From contig JABMRV010000171.1 of NCBI GenBank assembly GCA_013202285.1, forward strand, positions 1 to 35,984: DNA of 35,984 nucleotides. Reading direction: 5' to 3'. Below are positions 9,960 through 19,251 of this stretch, in pieces; within the stretch, counting starts at the first letter, position 1, and each line of letters begins with the position of its first letter. The position numbers and the translations under genes are program-made. The notes beneath the pieces are model-generated. The model was not told the origin of the DNA. It made no database searches and saw only the letters and a list, made by a program, of their open reading frames with translations. Origin of the DNA: a bacterium. Its GTDB lineage: Bacteria; Electryoneota; AABM5-125-24; Hatepunaeales; Hatepunaeaceae.

Positions 9960-12900
9960 ATGAGTTATTTGTCACAAAATAAATATAGACTACGCATAGG
10001 AAAGCGCCGACATTCCTGTCGGCAAAGGCGGATAATCCCGCAGCTGCGGGACGCTCTTCCCCTTCTCCTGTTGGTGATAATTTTACTGACAGTTCCGCAG
10101 GGATCGCATGCAATCGACCTGTTCGGGTTAGACGATAAGCAGAACAAGGGTCTGGAGCTATTACCGGATGACTTGCGGGAGCGTTGGCTTAGTATTATAT
10201 CCCATGCTGATTCGGCAGATGTTGATGCATACCTCGCTGAAGGCAGAAAAGTCATTGACCAATTAGAGAAACTTATCGAAGTCATCGGTGGGGAAATTCC
10301 TCAGCCGGGTGCTGCCAGCTATCCCGTTTATGTGAGTACGATGACTGACCTGGTTAAACTGCTTGATCGTATCGAAATGGCAGCAGTTTTAACCATGGCA
10401 GATGATGAACACCTGAATGAGCTTAGAAGAAAATACCGTGCAGAGCGAGAGGAACTTCAGGTCGAAATACGCACTGATCGGCAGAATCTGATTCAGAAGG
10501 GAAGCGAAAGACTGCGTGTTCACACTCGCGATGCCGATTACCGCAAACATATACATAAAAGAGCTGTGGTCGCTGATCTATATTTCAGGATGGCTGAGCT
10601 GATGTATCAGGAGGCTGAAGCCAGATTCGGTGATGAACTTGAGACATATACTAACAGATTCAACGAACTTGTCGAGACCGATCCAGCTGCAGCAGTCAGA
10701 CTACCACGTCCTCAGAAGGATTTCAGTCAGGTACTGACTATGTACCGACGTATCTTCGATGAGTTTAATGAGACACAGTACGGCATCGATGCGCTGTATA
10801 ACCTCGCTTTCATCTTTTCAGAGTCGGAGGATCCCAACGACCGGGAGACGGCGAACTCATATTTTGAAACACTGATTGAACTTCATCCGGGTAATAGATA
10901 TACTCTTAACGCCTTGCGCAAGATCAGTGATTTCTATTTTGCTCCTGTCGAAGGCGATCTTGAGCTTGCCACTGAACACACCCGAAAAGCAATTGAAGCA
11001 TTCAACAGGATAGTCAATGATTTCCCTGATTCGGATTACTACATCTTTGCCATGTACATGCTCGGCTGGTCCTATTATAAACTGAGCGATTTTCCCAATT
11101 CTGTGGAGAGTTTCGCCAAGACGCTCGACATGGATTACCTGTTTGACGGAACGCTGCGGGACAAGGGAGATGAGAATGACTTCACAGATGATGCGACACG
11201 TTATCTGGGGATATGTTTCTCAGTTAAAACAGACGAATGGGAGGGCGCCGGTGTGGATGGGCTGGTGAGATGGCTGGAGGAGCATCCCGAACGTCTGCGG
11301 GACTACGGTGCGACGGTTCTTGACACACTGGCTGACATTTTCACAATCAATCGCGGGCAGTATTTCGAGGGCGTGTATGCCTATTCCAAGTTCGTGGAGA
11401 TGTTTCCCCTTCATCCCAAAGCCTGGGAAGCCCAGAGGAGTATAACCGAGATCTTTCTTGAGGAAAAGATAAGCGACCCCGAGAGAGCTTTCGAAGAGGT
11501 AATCAAGTTATTTGATACATATAATCCGGACAGCGAGTGGTGGGCTGCAAACCCTGATCAGATTATAAGAAACCCGGTTGTGCCGGTTCTGGAGGATTAT
11601 CTCAATAAAATCATCGACGAGTATCTGAACACCGGATGGGAATCGAATGACGTCGAGAAATTGGAGAAGTTCGAGCATTATGCGCGTCAGTACCTCCGGT
11701 TTTGGCCCGCTGGACCGCATGCCTATGATATCCATTCTAACCTGGCGATTGTTCTCTTTGAGAAACTGAACCGCCCTGCTGAGTCGATACGTGAACATTG
11801 GCAGGTTGCCACTGCCTATGAGAACAGGGAACAGATGGAGATCTCCTGCAATACTGTTGTTAAGATTGCAATTCTGTTTGCCAAGCAGGAGTTGAATGGC
11901 GAGATCTACATTTCCGATGAAGGTGATATCCTGTCGCCGGAGATGGCGCCTCCCAAAGAAGAAGTCATAGCTGTTGAAGATACTGTAAAGCGGGATCCAC
12001 TCAGTCTTGAGCCGGATATTCATCGTACCGACCTTTTGAATTCCGAGCGGCTTGAGCTGGCTGCATTCGATCTCTACATGGATAATTTCCCTGACGGCAA
12101 TCTGATCGAAATTATCCTCTATCGAGCCGGCGAGTTCCTTTATAAGCGTGATTGGATTGAGGAATCGAGGTATTATCTCGAAAGATATATAAGGGAGTTT
12201 CCCGAAGGCAAAAACTTCGAATCAGCATATACTTCCCTGTTTGACGGTTATTTCAGGGGTATCGATCTCGGCGGAGTAGAGGAAGTCGCGGAACGTATAA
12301 TGCAGTCGCCGGACCTGTCGCGGGAGTTGAAGCAGACAGTACAAACGAATAAAGCGATAGCAATGTTCAGAAACGCGAAGGGACTGGAACAAGTGGATGC
12401 ACCGGTACTGGCTGCCGATGAGTATCTCCGCGTAGCAATGCAATGTCCGAATTGGGAACGTGCCGATGCCGCTCTGTATCTGGCGGGTATGCAATATACG
12501 AAGGGCAGTGAGTTTGAGAAATCTAACGAAGCCTATTTCAAACTCATCGAGAATTATCCCCGATCAGACCTTGCTCCCACAAGTCTTTACAATGCGGCAA
12601 TCAACCAGCAGAATTCCCTGATGCTCTTTTCAGAGGCTGCCCAGACATTTGAGAGGCTAAGCAGGGAATATCCGGATGCGGAGGTGATTAAAGATGCACT
12701 CTCCTTTGCTTCGGTTAACTTTGAGAAAGCAGGAAAAGCTCGCGATGTAATCCGCATCAATGAGAAATTCCTTTCACTCTACCCCGACCATCCCGACGCT
12801 GACCTCTACCTGTTTGAAATGGCAAAGCACTACCTGTCGCTCGACGATTTCGAAAGTGCCAACAACATATATCTCAGATTTGCAGAGAAGTATCCGAACG

Positions 12901-15900
12901 ATCCACGTACAATCCAGGCATATTTTGAACGCGCAACCTATTATCTGGGCAAGGGCAACCAGAGGAAAGCGGCAGCGGAGTACAGGCAGACGGTTGAAGC
13001 TCACGATCTACAGGTGGCAGAGGAATTGCCGGGTAATAAGAATTATGCTTCCAGATCGCTGGCGAAACTTCTCGCATGGGAGCACGTGGAATACGACAAA
13101 CTGAGATTCAAACTTCCGCTCGGCAACCTTAGAGCATCCACGCATCGAAAAGAGGAATGGAAAAACTCACTTACAGCCAAATATGAAAAACTAATAGGGT
13201 TGAGGCAGAATGAAGCCTGGCAGGGATTCTATGCCATTGCACGGTTATGGGACGATCAGGCGCGGGCAATTTATGACCAGGAGATACCCAGGATTTCAAA
13301 GCAGGACAGCCTGAATACGTATATCGATGTAGTCGTTGTTGACAGCGCTATTATCACCAATAACTACACTATCGATTATTATAAATATGCTTATCAGCAG
13401 CTCGATACCGCCCGGATTCAGTTGGCAGAAGCGAAGAATGCGTTTCAAGCTGAGCATGATCACCTAATTACCTACCAGCGGGAATATGAAGAATGGAAAC
13501 TGACAAACAGTGTGGCGGTCGAGGATACTGCTTTGGCTGCAGTAATCGACAGCGCTAATACCGATGTTCTTGCCGATTCATCCGCAAAGCTGAAAGCTCT
13601 AATCGATCTACTTGCCGAGACCGACACCTCTATTACGGAAGCGGAGAAGTGGGCTGTTGTCTGCCGCAGGCGGATTCCAGAACTTGCAGTGCTCAACGGT
13701 GATTACCTCGTGCGTTCCTTCATGTTAAGGTTTGGGAAATATGAACCGATTCTCCGTGAGAAGGATGAGGAAGTCAAGCTGGAGGGGCGTGAGTTAGTTA
13801 TAAAAGATCAGTTACTGCCATTCGTTCCGGAGGTGTGCGGTTACTATTTACAGGCAATCGATCCCATTGTTGAAACCGGTGTTGATGTTGATCAGTGGAT
13901 ATCTCGTCTGGACAGCAGTTTCTCCTTTGTGGTCGATACATTGTTCAGTCAGTGGGATGAACAGTTTGAAACCACACGCAAGCGGATCGACGAATACGCG
14001 AGAGAATATGATGTAATTCTGCCCAAGTGGGAATTCGCTACCTCCAGGGAAGGCTTCCTGAAGGAGATGATGGGTGATCGAATTCTCTACTGGATTGATA
14101 AGCTGCATCGGTTTAACATGGAAAAACTCTCGGCTTACGAAGAAGTACTTGATACTGTCTCTCATTATAACCGTCCGGTGGGATTTGCCGAGGAATCGCT
14201 GCTAAGACCTCTTGAATATGTTCTGGTGCAGTATGATGAATATGAGGAACGCTTTGTCGAAGCTGTTCTGAAACAGGATGAATATGCCAGGACATATGAA
14301 GAGAATCCCACATGGTTCGACAGGGAGTTCGAGGAGGAAATTGACGCATACTGGTGGGATGACGCAATAATCGCTTATGAGGAGATTGAGCATTCCTATG
14401 AAGATTATGGGATAGGAATTCTCGAGAGAGGGCTGGATATAAAGGAGAAGTTCAACCTCATCGGTCTGACTGGTATAGCCATTCTGCGCAAGCTCGTCGA
14501 GCTAAGACCGGATGAATATGCGGCGAAAGTAGGAATAGAACCCCAGTACTTTGTGATAGTCAGCTCTCCGGAGTGGCTGATCTGGCCCATTGAGGAGGAC
14601 TTTTTTACCGATGTTGATTTCGATGATTCCTCGTGGGAACATGCACATCCATCTGCATTTCCAGCAGGTTCGAATTTCACCAAGCTCGACAGCCTCAGCG
14701 CTACCCCCATCTGGTATCAAATGTTCGCTCCTCCGGCGATTCCCGAGTGGTCGGAGTATCCGATGGATGAAGTTATTGGCATAGAGGGTGAACTCATCGA
14801 ATTCACTGTTGTCGGTATAGCACCTGAACGAGGTGAAGAGGACGAATGGGGTGAAGATGAATGGGAAGAGGACCTGGTCTGGGATGAGATACCGGAAGAT
14901 GTGATAACTGTGACCGAGGGTGAACCGATTGAATTCTCTGTCAGCGGCAGCGATTCCTGGGAGAGTGAGCTGACTCTCAGTCTCTTCTCCGAAAATCTGC
15001 CTGATGTGACGGAGTTCACAGATAATGGGGATAATTCGGGTAGTTTCAGCTGGCAGACTAAAGAAGGAGATGCCGGTAGTTACACAATGACGCTTGAACT
15101 GACGAGCGATGAAGATTTCATCGAACGGGAGGTTACTCTTGAAGTACTCCCACTCAAGGAAGCTCAGCCTGATACACTACTTGCTGAACCGGATGTAGTT
15201 GAGGAAATTCCTGAGCCTGAAGAGGAGAAACCACTGGCTCCACCTGCCGAGCTAAGTATAGTCTATTCATCCGAGAATATACCTTCTGAGGAGTCGGTCT
15301 TCATCGACGAGGGAGATGGCAGGGGTACGTTTATGTGGACTCCTTCATTTGTTGCCGCAGGGGAGTACACTGCAACATTCACACTGTACAATTTCAACAT
15401 CCCTGCAGAGATGACCGTGTTCATTACTGTTGAGAATACAGATCGTGGCTTTGCCTGGACAGCGTTTCCCGATTCGCTCGATGTTGAAGAGGGCATGGTT
15501 GTAGAATTCAAGGTTGCCGGTGAAGATCCCGACGGCGATGAATTGTTCATTGATTACAGCTCTGAAGACATCCCCTATGAAGCGGAATTCATCGATAACG
15601 GTGACGGAACAGGGTTATTCAGATGGGAGACAACATGGGAGGATTCGGGCTCCTACACTGCTGCATTTACACTGACGGACGGTGAGAACGTTCTGGACGA
15701 CAATGTTGCAATTCATATCACGAACGCAGTCCGGATGCCTCGCTTGATCGATGTTCCCGACTCAATCGAGGAATATGAGGGTTCAGTCATCGATTTAATT
15801 TTCAGTGGCTCTTCACCTGATGAAGAGATGCCAGTGATCACATCCCGAAACGTCGGGATGCCCGAAGAGGCGGTTTTCGTAGATCAGGGAGATGGAACTG

Positions 15901-18107
15901 CTACGTTTGTCTGGGAGACGACTTACGAGGATTCCGGGCATTACAGCCTGCACCTTGAAATATCCAATGTAGATACAACCGTCATTTATGATATTCCGAT
16001 ATGGATTAAGAACGCCACGCGTTCACCCCGCTGGGTGGATCTGCCCGATGGAGATGTAACCGCTGAAGAAGGCTCACTGATTGAGTTTTTTGTTAAAGGA
16101 GAGCATCCCGACAACCTGGAATTATCCATTATATACTTCTCAGGCGATCTTCCCGAAGTGGCAGGATTTACTGACAACGGCGACGGGACGGGATCGTTCA
16201 ACTGGCAGACTGCAATTGGCGATTTGAATACCTATATTGCTTCTTTTGCTCTTTCCGATGTAGAGACTACCGTTGTAGCCGATGTTCAGATTGTAATCAG
16301 AGGAGCTACTCCACCTCCGGAATGGATTGAGATACCGGAGGAAGTCCAGGTGGAAATTGAGTCGATAGTTGAATTCGCCGTTAAGGGGAGCGATCCTTCC
16401 GGGCTGGAAGTTACAATTGAATACAGCAGTGAAACCCTACCTGATGTGGTTCAGTTTGCGGATTTAGGTGATGGCACAGGCTCATTATCATGGCTGACGA
16501 CTGCTGAGGATGAAGGCAGATACAGTGCAGTTTTTGTAATCTCAAATGGGAAGACTTCCGCCACAGCAGAAACGGTTATCATTGTCGGTTTACCCACACC
16601 ACCGCCAGAATGGACGGATGTCCCCACGGATGTTGCCGGTGATGCAGGTTCACTGATTGAGTTCACAGTTGTCAGTATCGATCCATCAGGGAACGCCGTA
16701 TCTATTGAGTACACGGGTGACCTGCCGGATATAGCGCAGTTCACTGACAACGGCGATGGGACGGGATCGTTCAACTGGCAGACTTCGTCTGAGGATGAGG
16801 GCAGTTATGTAGCATCGTTTGTTCTGTCGAACGGTGAGCTGACCGCATCGGCGGAGGTGATTATTGTAATAGGCGCTGCCGCACAGCCTCCGGAATGGAC
16901 GGAACTTCCCACAGATGTATCCGGTGAAGCCGGCACGATAATCGAGTTCACGGTATCCGGAACGGATCCTGCAGAACAGCCGTTGACCATCGAATACAGT
17001 CCTGGCGATCTTCCCGAAGCGGCACTATTCACTGACAACGGCGATGGGACGGGATCGTTCAACTGGCAGACTTCGTCTGAGGATGAGGGCAGTTATGTAG
17101 CATCGTTTGTTCTGTCGAACGGCGAGTTGACCGCATCGGCTGAGGTGATTATTGTAGTAGGCGCTGCTGCACAGCCTCCGGAGTGGACGGAACTTCCCAC
17201 AGATGTATCCGGTGAAGCCGGATCAATAATTGAGTTCACCATCGCCGGAACAGATCCAGCGGGACAGCCGTTGACCATCGAATACAGTCCTGGCGATCTT
17301 CCCGAAGCGGCACTATTCACTGACAACGGCGACGGAACGGGATCGTTCAGTTGGCAAACCTCGTCTGAGGATGAGGGCAGTTATGTCGCTTCCTTTGTTC
17401 TATCCAACGGTATGCTCACCGCATCGGCTGAGGTGGTGAGCGTTATAACCGAAAAGCCCGATCAAGCTCCGGTATGGGTGGACATTCTTGAGTTTACGGA
17501 AGTTAATGAGAATGAGACGTTAGAGTTTACCATAGTCGGAACGGATCCGGATGATGATGCGGTAATCATCGAATTCAGCTCGGATGATATACCGGAGGCG
17601 GCACAGTTCAGTGACAATGGCGACGGATCGGGGACATTCATCTGGCAGCCGACATACATGGATGCAGAGAGCTACAGCGCCGGATTTATCCTCAGAAGTG
17701 GTGAATTGTCATCTGAAGCGAAAACGGTCACGATTCAGGTTAACAATGTAGATCAACCGCCTGAGTGGATATTGATTGAAGAGACCGTCACAGGCGACGA
17801 AGGCTCATTAATCGAGTTCGAAGTACTGGGGCTCGATGCCGATGGTGATGAAATTACGATCTCTTTCAGTTCCGACAATTTGCCTGAGACCGCCGTGTTT
17901 ACCGATCTTGGAGAAGGCAGCGGTACATTCTCCTGGCAGACAACATTCGATGATGCCGGTGGATATTCACTTACATTGGTATTGCACAGCAATGATATTT
18001 CGACAGAAGCGGTTATAAGTATTACTATCAATGATGTTGAACAAGCACCTGAGGAACTGCAACCGGAGCCGGAAGGTGAGGATCAGGTTAATCCGGAGGG
18101 TGAATAG
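9960..18107 (+). CDS. Giant secreted TPR plus Ig-like repeat protein
   Basis: This 2715-aa protein starts at ATG 9960, with AGGA 9 nt upstream; an in-frame TTG at 9954 is the alternative. Residues 1-49 form a long signal peptide with a basic n-region, the core LPLLLLVIILLTV and likely cleavage after GSHA. About 260-1020 hold many TPR units of the YbgF/BamD style, such as AMYMLGWSYYKLSDFPNSVE. About 1020-1525 are helical and charged. About 1525-1590 look like the start of a jelly-roll (DFDDSSWEHA, then ATPIWYQMF). From 1592 to 2695 there are about 11 full repeats of roughly 96 aa, each with P-EW, IEF, DNGDGTGSF-W and SY-ASF-LS; this is an Ig/cadherin-like (He_PIG-style) pattern. A short Glu/Pro tail ends the protein. 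A periplasmic or surface structural partner of the downstream ExbBD-type motor is inferred. Confidence 0.88.
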   Translation: MSYLSQNKYRLRIGKRRHSCRQRRIIPQLRDALPLLLLVIILLTVPQGSHAIDLFGLDDKQNKGLELLPDDLRERWLSIISHADSADVDAYLAEGRKVIDQLEKLIEVIGGEIPQPGAASYPVYVSTMTDLVKLLDRIEMAAVLTMADDEHLNELRRKYRAEREELQVEIRTDRQNLIQKGSERLRVHTRDADYRKHIHKRAVVADLYFRMAELMYQEAEARFGDELETYTNRFNELVETDPAAAVRLPRPQKDFSQVLTMYRRIFDEFNETQYGIDALYNLAFIFSESEDPNDRETANSYFETLIELHPGNRYTLNALRKISDFYFAPVEGDLELATEHTRKAIEAFNRIVNDFPDSDYYIFAMYMLGWSYYKLSDFPNSVESFAKTLDMDYLFDGTLRDKGDENDFTDDATRYLGICFSVKTDEWEGAGVDGLVRWLEEHPERLRDYGATVLDTLADIFTINRGQYFEGVYAYSKFVEMFPLHPKAWEAQRSITEIFLEEKISDPERAFEEVIKLFDTYNPDSEWWAANPDQIIRNPVVPVLEDYLNKIIDEYLNTGWESNDVEKLEKFEHYARQYLRFWPAGPHAYDIHSNLAIVLFEKLNRPAESIREHWQVATAYENREQMEISCNTVVKIAILFAKQELNGEIYISDEGDILSPEMAPPKEEVIAVEDTVKRDPLSLEPDIHRTDLLNSERLELAAFDLYMDNFPDGNLIEIILYRAGEFLYKRDWIEESRYYLERYIREFPEGKNFESAYTSLFDGYFRGIDLGGVEEVAERIMQSPDLSRELKQTVQTNKAIAMFRNAKGLEQVDAPVLAADEYLRVAMQCPNWERADAALYLAGMQYTKGSEFEKSNEAYFKLIENYPRSDLAPTSLYNAAINQQNSLMLFSEAAQTFERLSREYPDAEVIKDALSFASVNFEKAGKARDVIRINEKFLSLYPDHPDADLYLFEMAKHYLSLDDFESANNIYLRFAEKYPNDPRTIQAYFERATYYLGKGNQRKAAAEYRQTVEAHDLQVAEELPGNKNYASRSLAKLLAWEHVEYDKLRFKLPLGNLRASTHRKEEWKNSLTAKYEKLIGLRQNEAWQGFYAIARLWDDQARAIYDQEIPRISKQDSLNTYIDVVVVDSAIITNNYTIDYYKYAYQQLDTARIQLAEAKNAFQAEHDHLITYQREYEEWKLTNSVAVEDTALAAVIDSANTDVLADSSAKLKALIDLLAETDTSITEAEKWAVVCRRRIPELAVLNGDYLVRSFMLRFGKYEPILREKDEEVKLEGRELVIKDQLLPFVPEVCGYYLQAIDPIVETGVDVDQWISRLDSSFSFVVDTLFSQWDEQFETTRKRIDEYAREYDVILPKWEFATSREGFLKEMMGDRILYWIDKLHRFNMEKLSAYEEVLDTVSHYNRPVGFAEESLLRPLEYVLVQYDEYEERFVEAVLKQDEYARTYEENPTWFDREFEEEIDAYWWDDAIIAYEEIEHSYEDYGIGILERGLDIKEKFNLIGLTGIAILRKLVELRPDEYAAKVGIEPQYFVIVSSPEWLIWPIEEDFFTDVDFDDSSWEHAHPSAFPAGSNFTKLDSLSATPIWYQMFAPPAIPEWSEYPMDEVIGIEGELIEFTVVGIAPERGEEDEWGEDEWEEDLVWDEIPEDVITVTEGEPIEFSVSGSDSWESELTLSLFSENLPDVTEFTDNGDNSGSFSWQTKEGDAGSYTMTLELTSDEDFIEREVTLEVLPLKEAQPDTLLAEPDVVEEIPEPEEEKPLAPPAELSIVYSSENIPSEESVFIDEGDGRGTFMWTPSFVAAGEYTATFTLYNFNIPAEMTVFITVENTDRGFAWTAFPDSLDVEEGMVVEFKVAGEDPDGDELFIDYSSEDIPYEAEFIDNGDGTGLFRWETTWEDSGSYTAAFTLTDGENVLDDNVAIHITNAVRMPRLIDVPDSIEEYEGSVIDLIFSGSSPDEEMPVITSRNVGMPEEAVFVDQGDGTATFVWETTYEDSGHYSLHLEISNVDTTVIYDIPIWIKNATRSPRWVDLPDGDVTAEEGSLIEFFVKGEHPDNLELSIIYFSGDLPEVAGFTDNGDGTGSFNWQTAIGDLNTYIASFALSDVETTVVADVQIVIRGATPPPEWIEIPEEVQVEIESIVEFAVKGSDPSGLEVTIEYSSETLPDVVQFADLGDGTGSLSWLTTAEDEGRYSAVFVISNGKTSATAETVIIVGLPTPPPEWTDVPTDVAGDAGSLIEFTVVSIDPSGNAVSIEYTGDLPDIAQFTDNGDGTGSFNWQTSSEDEGSYVASFVLSNGELTASAEVIIVIGAAAQPPEWTELPTDVSGEAGTIIEFTVSGTDPAEQPLTIEYSPGDLPEAALFTDNGDGTGSFNWQTSSEDEGSYVASFVLSNGELTASAEVIIVVGAAAQPPEWTELPTDVSGEAGSIIEFTIAGTDPAGQPLTIEYSPGDLPEAALFTDNGDGTGSFSWQTSSEDEGSYVASFVLSNGMLTASAEVVSVITEKPDQAPVWVDILEFTEVNENETLEFTIVGTDPDDDAVIIEFSSDDIPEAAQFSDNGDGSGTFIWQPTYMDAESYSAGFILRSGELSSEAKTVTIQVNNVDQPPEWILIEETVTGDEGSLIEFEVLGLDADGDEITISFSSDNLPETAVFTDLGEGSGTFSWQTTFDDAGGYSLTLVLHSNDISTEAVISITINDVEQAPEELQPEPEGEDQVNPEGE
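10006..10051. repeat. Paired palindromes inside the giant gene's signal-peptide region
   Basis: GCCGACA-ttcc-TGTCGGC (10006-10023) is followed by the perfect 16-bp palindrome TCCCGCAGCTGCGGGA (10036-10051). Together they encode most of the basic n-region before the hydrophobic core of the signal peptide. The second palindrome resembles the 16-mer at 4680 and 33179. Confidence 0.75.
14733..18042 (+). repeat. Array of about 11 Ig-like repeat units
   Basis: Each unit encodes about 96 residues with a shared DNGDGTGSF-WQT core. Copies beginning at 16881 and 17169 are spaced 288 bp apart and nearly identical in DNA, and the unit at 16596 shares long identical stretches with them. Outer units are more diverged, so the array seems to have grown from the middle. 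The unit around 15725-16010 is atypical because a palindrome at 15841 replaces the usual Y-S-S strand. Confidence 0.85.
15841..15860. repeat. Hairpin CATCCCGA-aacg-TCGGGATG inside an Ig-like unit
   Basis: An 8-bp perfect stem with a 4-nt loop lies inside the giant gene. It encodes SRNVGM at the place where sister units have a strand such as YSSEDIP or YSPGDLP. It belongs to a TCCCGA/TCGGGA hairpin type also seen at 22178 and 25961. Confidence 0.6.
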
Positions 18108-18817
18108 TGGTTTTTGATACGATAAACCATAGTATGCCAAGCGGTTTTCATCTCAACGGGATGAGACTTGTAATCTGCTGGCTGACTGCATTGCTGATAG
18201 CTGTCAACTCTCCACTGCCGGCGCAACCGGTCGATGAGCCGGAAGCGTCTGTGGAGGAAGATATGATTTCCGAAGAGGAAGCCATTTCCAGTGAAGATTT
18301 GGCTCTGCGCATAGCTGAGGAAGCCGATTCTCTATGGAACGTCTGGATGTCGACTGAATGGGGCAAGAGAACTTATTACTTCAGACGATCGTTCGAAATT
18401 CAGTATGAGCCTGCTGGTGGTAAGATCATGTTGACAGCCGATGATAATTGGAGTCTATATATCAACGGGAACGCCATTCAGTATGATACTGAAGATGAAC
18501 TCGACTGGTCGGAAGTAACTGAAATCGACATCAGTAAATACCTCGTTGTTGGAAAAAACACGGTAACCATCCAGGTTGATGATATTGACAACACGCAGCA
18601 TGGACTTATAGTCGGAATTGAATACTCCACCATTCCGGACCTTGAGAGCAAGCTCATTGTCATGGAGCAGGAGGCTCTTGCAGAGCAAAGAAAATATCAA
18701 GAGGTTAGCATCCAACGGCAGGAAGCCGAACGTGCTCTGCAGGAGAGCCAGCAGTCACCTTTGACCGAAGCGGAGATGCATGAAATACGTTCAATTGAGA
18801 AAAACAAATTGGATTAA
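18107..18817 (+). CDS. Secreted jelly-roll (sugar-binding-like) protein with coiled-coil tail
   Basis: The protein is 236 aa. The GTG start shares its first base with the stop of the giant gene and has a CGGAGGG site upstream; an ATG at 18161 would also give a signal peptide (MRLVICWLTALLIAVN, cleavage near PAQ). The domain at about 75-180 has the order YYFRRSFE, LTADDNWSLYINGNA, then IDISKYLVVGKNTVTIQV. This is the pattern of galactose-binding-like beta-sandwich domains such as those in GH2 and rhamnosidase proteins. The end (about 185-225) is a Glu/Gln/Ala-rich coiled coil. There are no catalytic residues. Stop-start overlap with the giant protein suggests they work together; the ligand is unknown. 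Confidence 0.75.
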   Translation: MVFDTINHSMPSGFHLNGMRLVICWLTALLIAVNSPLPAQPVDEPEASVEEDMISEEEAISSEDLALRIAEEADSLWNVWMSTEWGKRTYYFRRSFEIQYEPAGGKIMLTADDNWSLYINGNAIQYDTEDELDWSEVTEIDISKYLVVGKNTVTIQVDDIDNTQHGLIVGIEYSTIPDLESKLIVMEQEALAEQRKYQEVSIQRQEAERALQESQQSPLTEAEMHEIRSIEKNKLD

Positions 18818-18826
18818 GTGAGAATC

Positions 18827-19132
18827 ATGAGAACTTCAGCATTATTCCTGATCGTTTCTGGACTTTTGCTCTTCGTATCTTTCAGTGTTACGGAGGCACA
18901 GGAAGGGGTTGATCTTGGCGTAACCCTTGAGATCGTACTTGAACCCGAGAAACCCACGGTAGTCGTTACCATCACTCGCCAGGATCCCGATATTACAATC
19001 GGCGAATTAAGACGTCCGAAGGGCTCTTCTTTGTTCAGTAAACCATCATCAGTAAAACCGCATTTAGCAGATATTGAGATAGATAAAATTAAGAAACCTA
19101 AAAAAATGCTTGCGAAAGTGCGGGAGCACTGA
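18827..19132 (+). CDS. Small secreted protein of unknown function
   Basis: This protein is 101 aa from ATG 18827; an in-frame GTG at 18818, directly after the previous stop, is possible too. The N-terminus RTSALFLIVSGLLLFVSFSV is a signal peptide with likely cleavage after TEA. The mature part has a short beta-rich stretch (LEIVLEPEKPTVVVTITR) and a basic C-terminus rich in Lys and Pro (IKKPKKMLAKVREH). I do not recognise the family. It sits between the jelly-roll gene and the ExbB-type gene, so it is probably a periplasmic accessory of the same machine. Positions 19133-19251 hold no gene; a TTGACT at 19197 lacks a matching -10. Confidence 0.6.
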   Translation: MRTSALFLIVSGLLLFVSFSVTEAQEGVDLGVTLEIVLEPEKPTVVVTITRQDPDITIGELRRPKGSSLFSKPSSVKPHLADIEIDKIKKPKKMLAKVREH

Positions 19133-19251
19133 TTATATTCCAATGGTTTTGGTAAACTCATCTGTGGAGCTTTTCAAGAAAATCCTTAACCATCTATTGA
19201 CTTTTCGCTTTTTTTAACCTTTCGGAAATAAACAAACAAACGGAGGCGAAG

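Noticed and set aside
9176-9961. Long reverse-strand open frame (261 codons) opposite the acidic tail
   Set aside because: It mirrors the repetitive Glu/Pro codons of the forward gene, has Leu/Pro/His-rich low complexity and no ribosome binding site. The forward gene has a signal peptide and TPRs.
16596-17460. CRISPR-like direct repeats
   Set aside because: Repeats are 288 bp, coding and contiguous, with no spacers or cas genes.
19197-19225. Internal promoter before the ExbB-type gene (TTGACT at 19197)
   Set aside because: No acceptable -10 box at 16-19 nt spacing. The T-rich run at 19208 also lacks a stem, so it is not a terminator.
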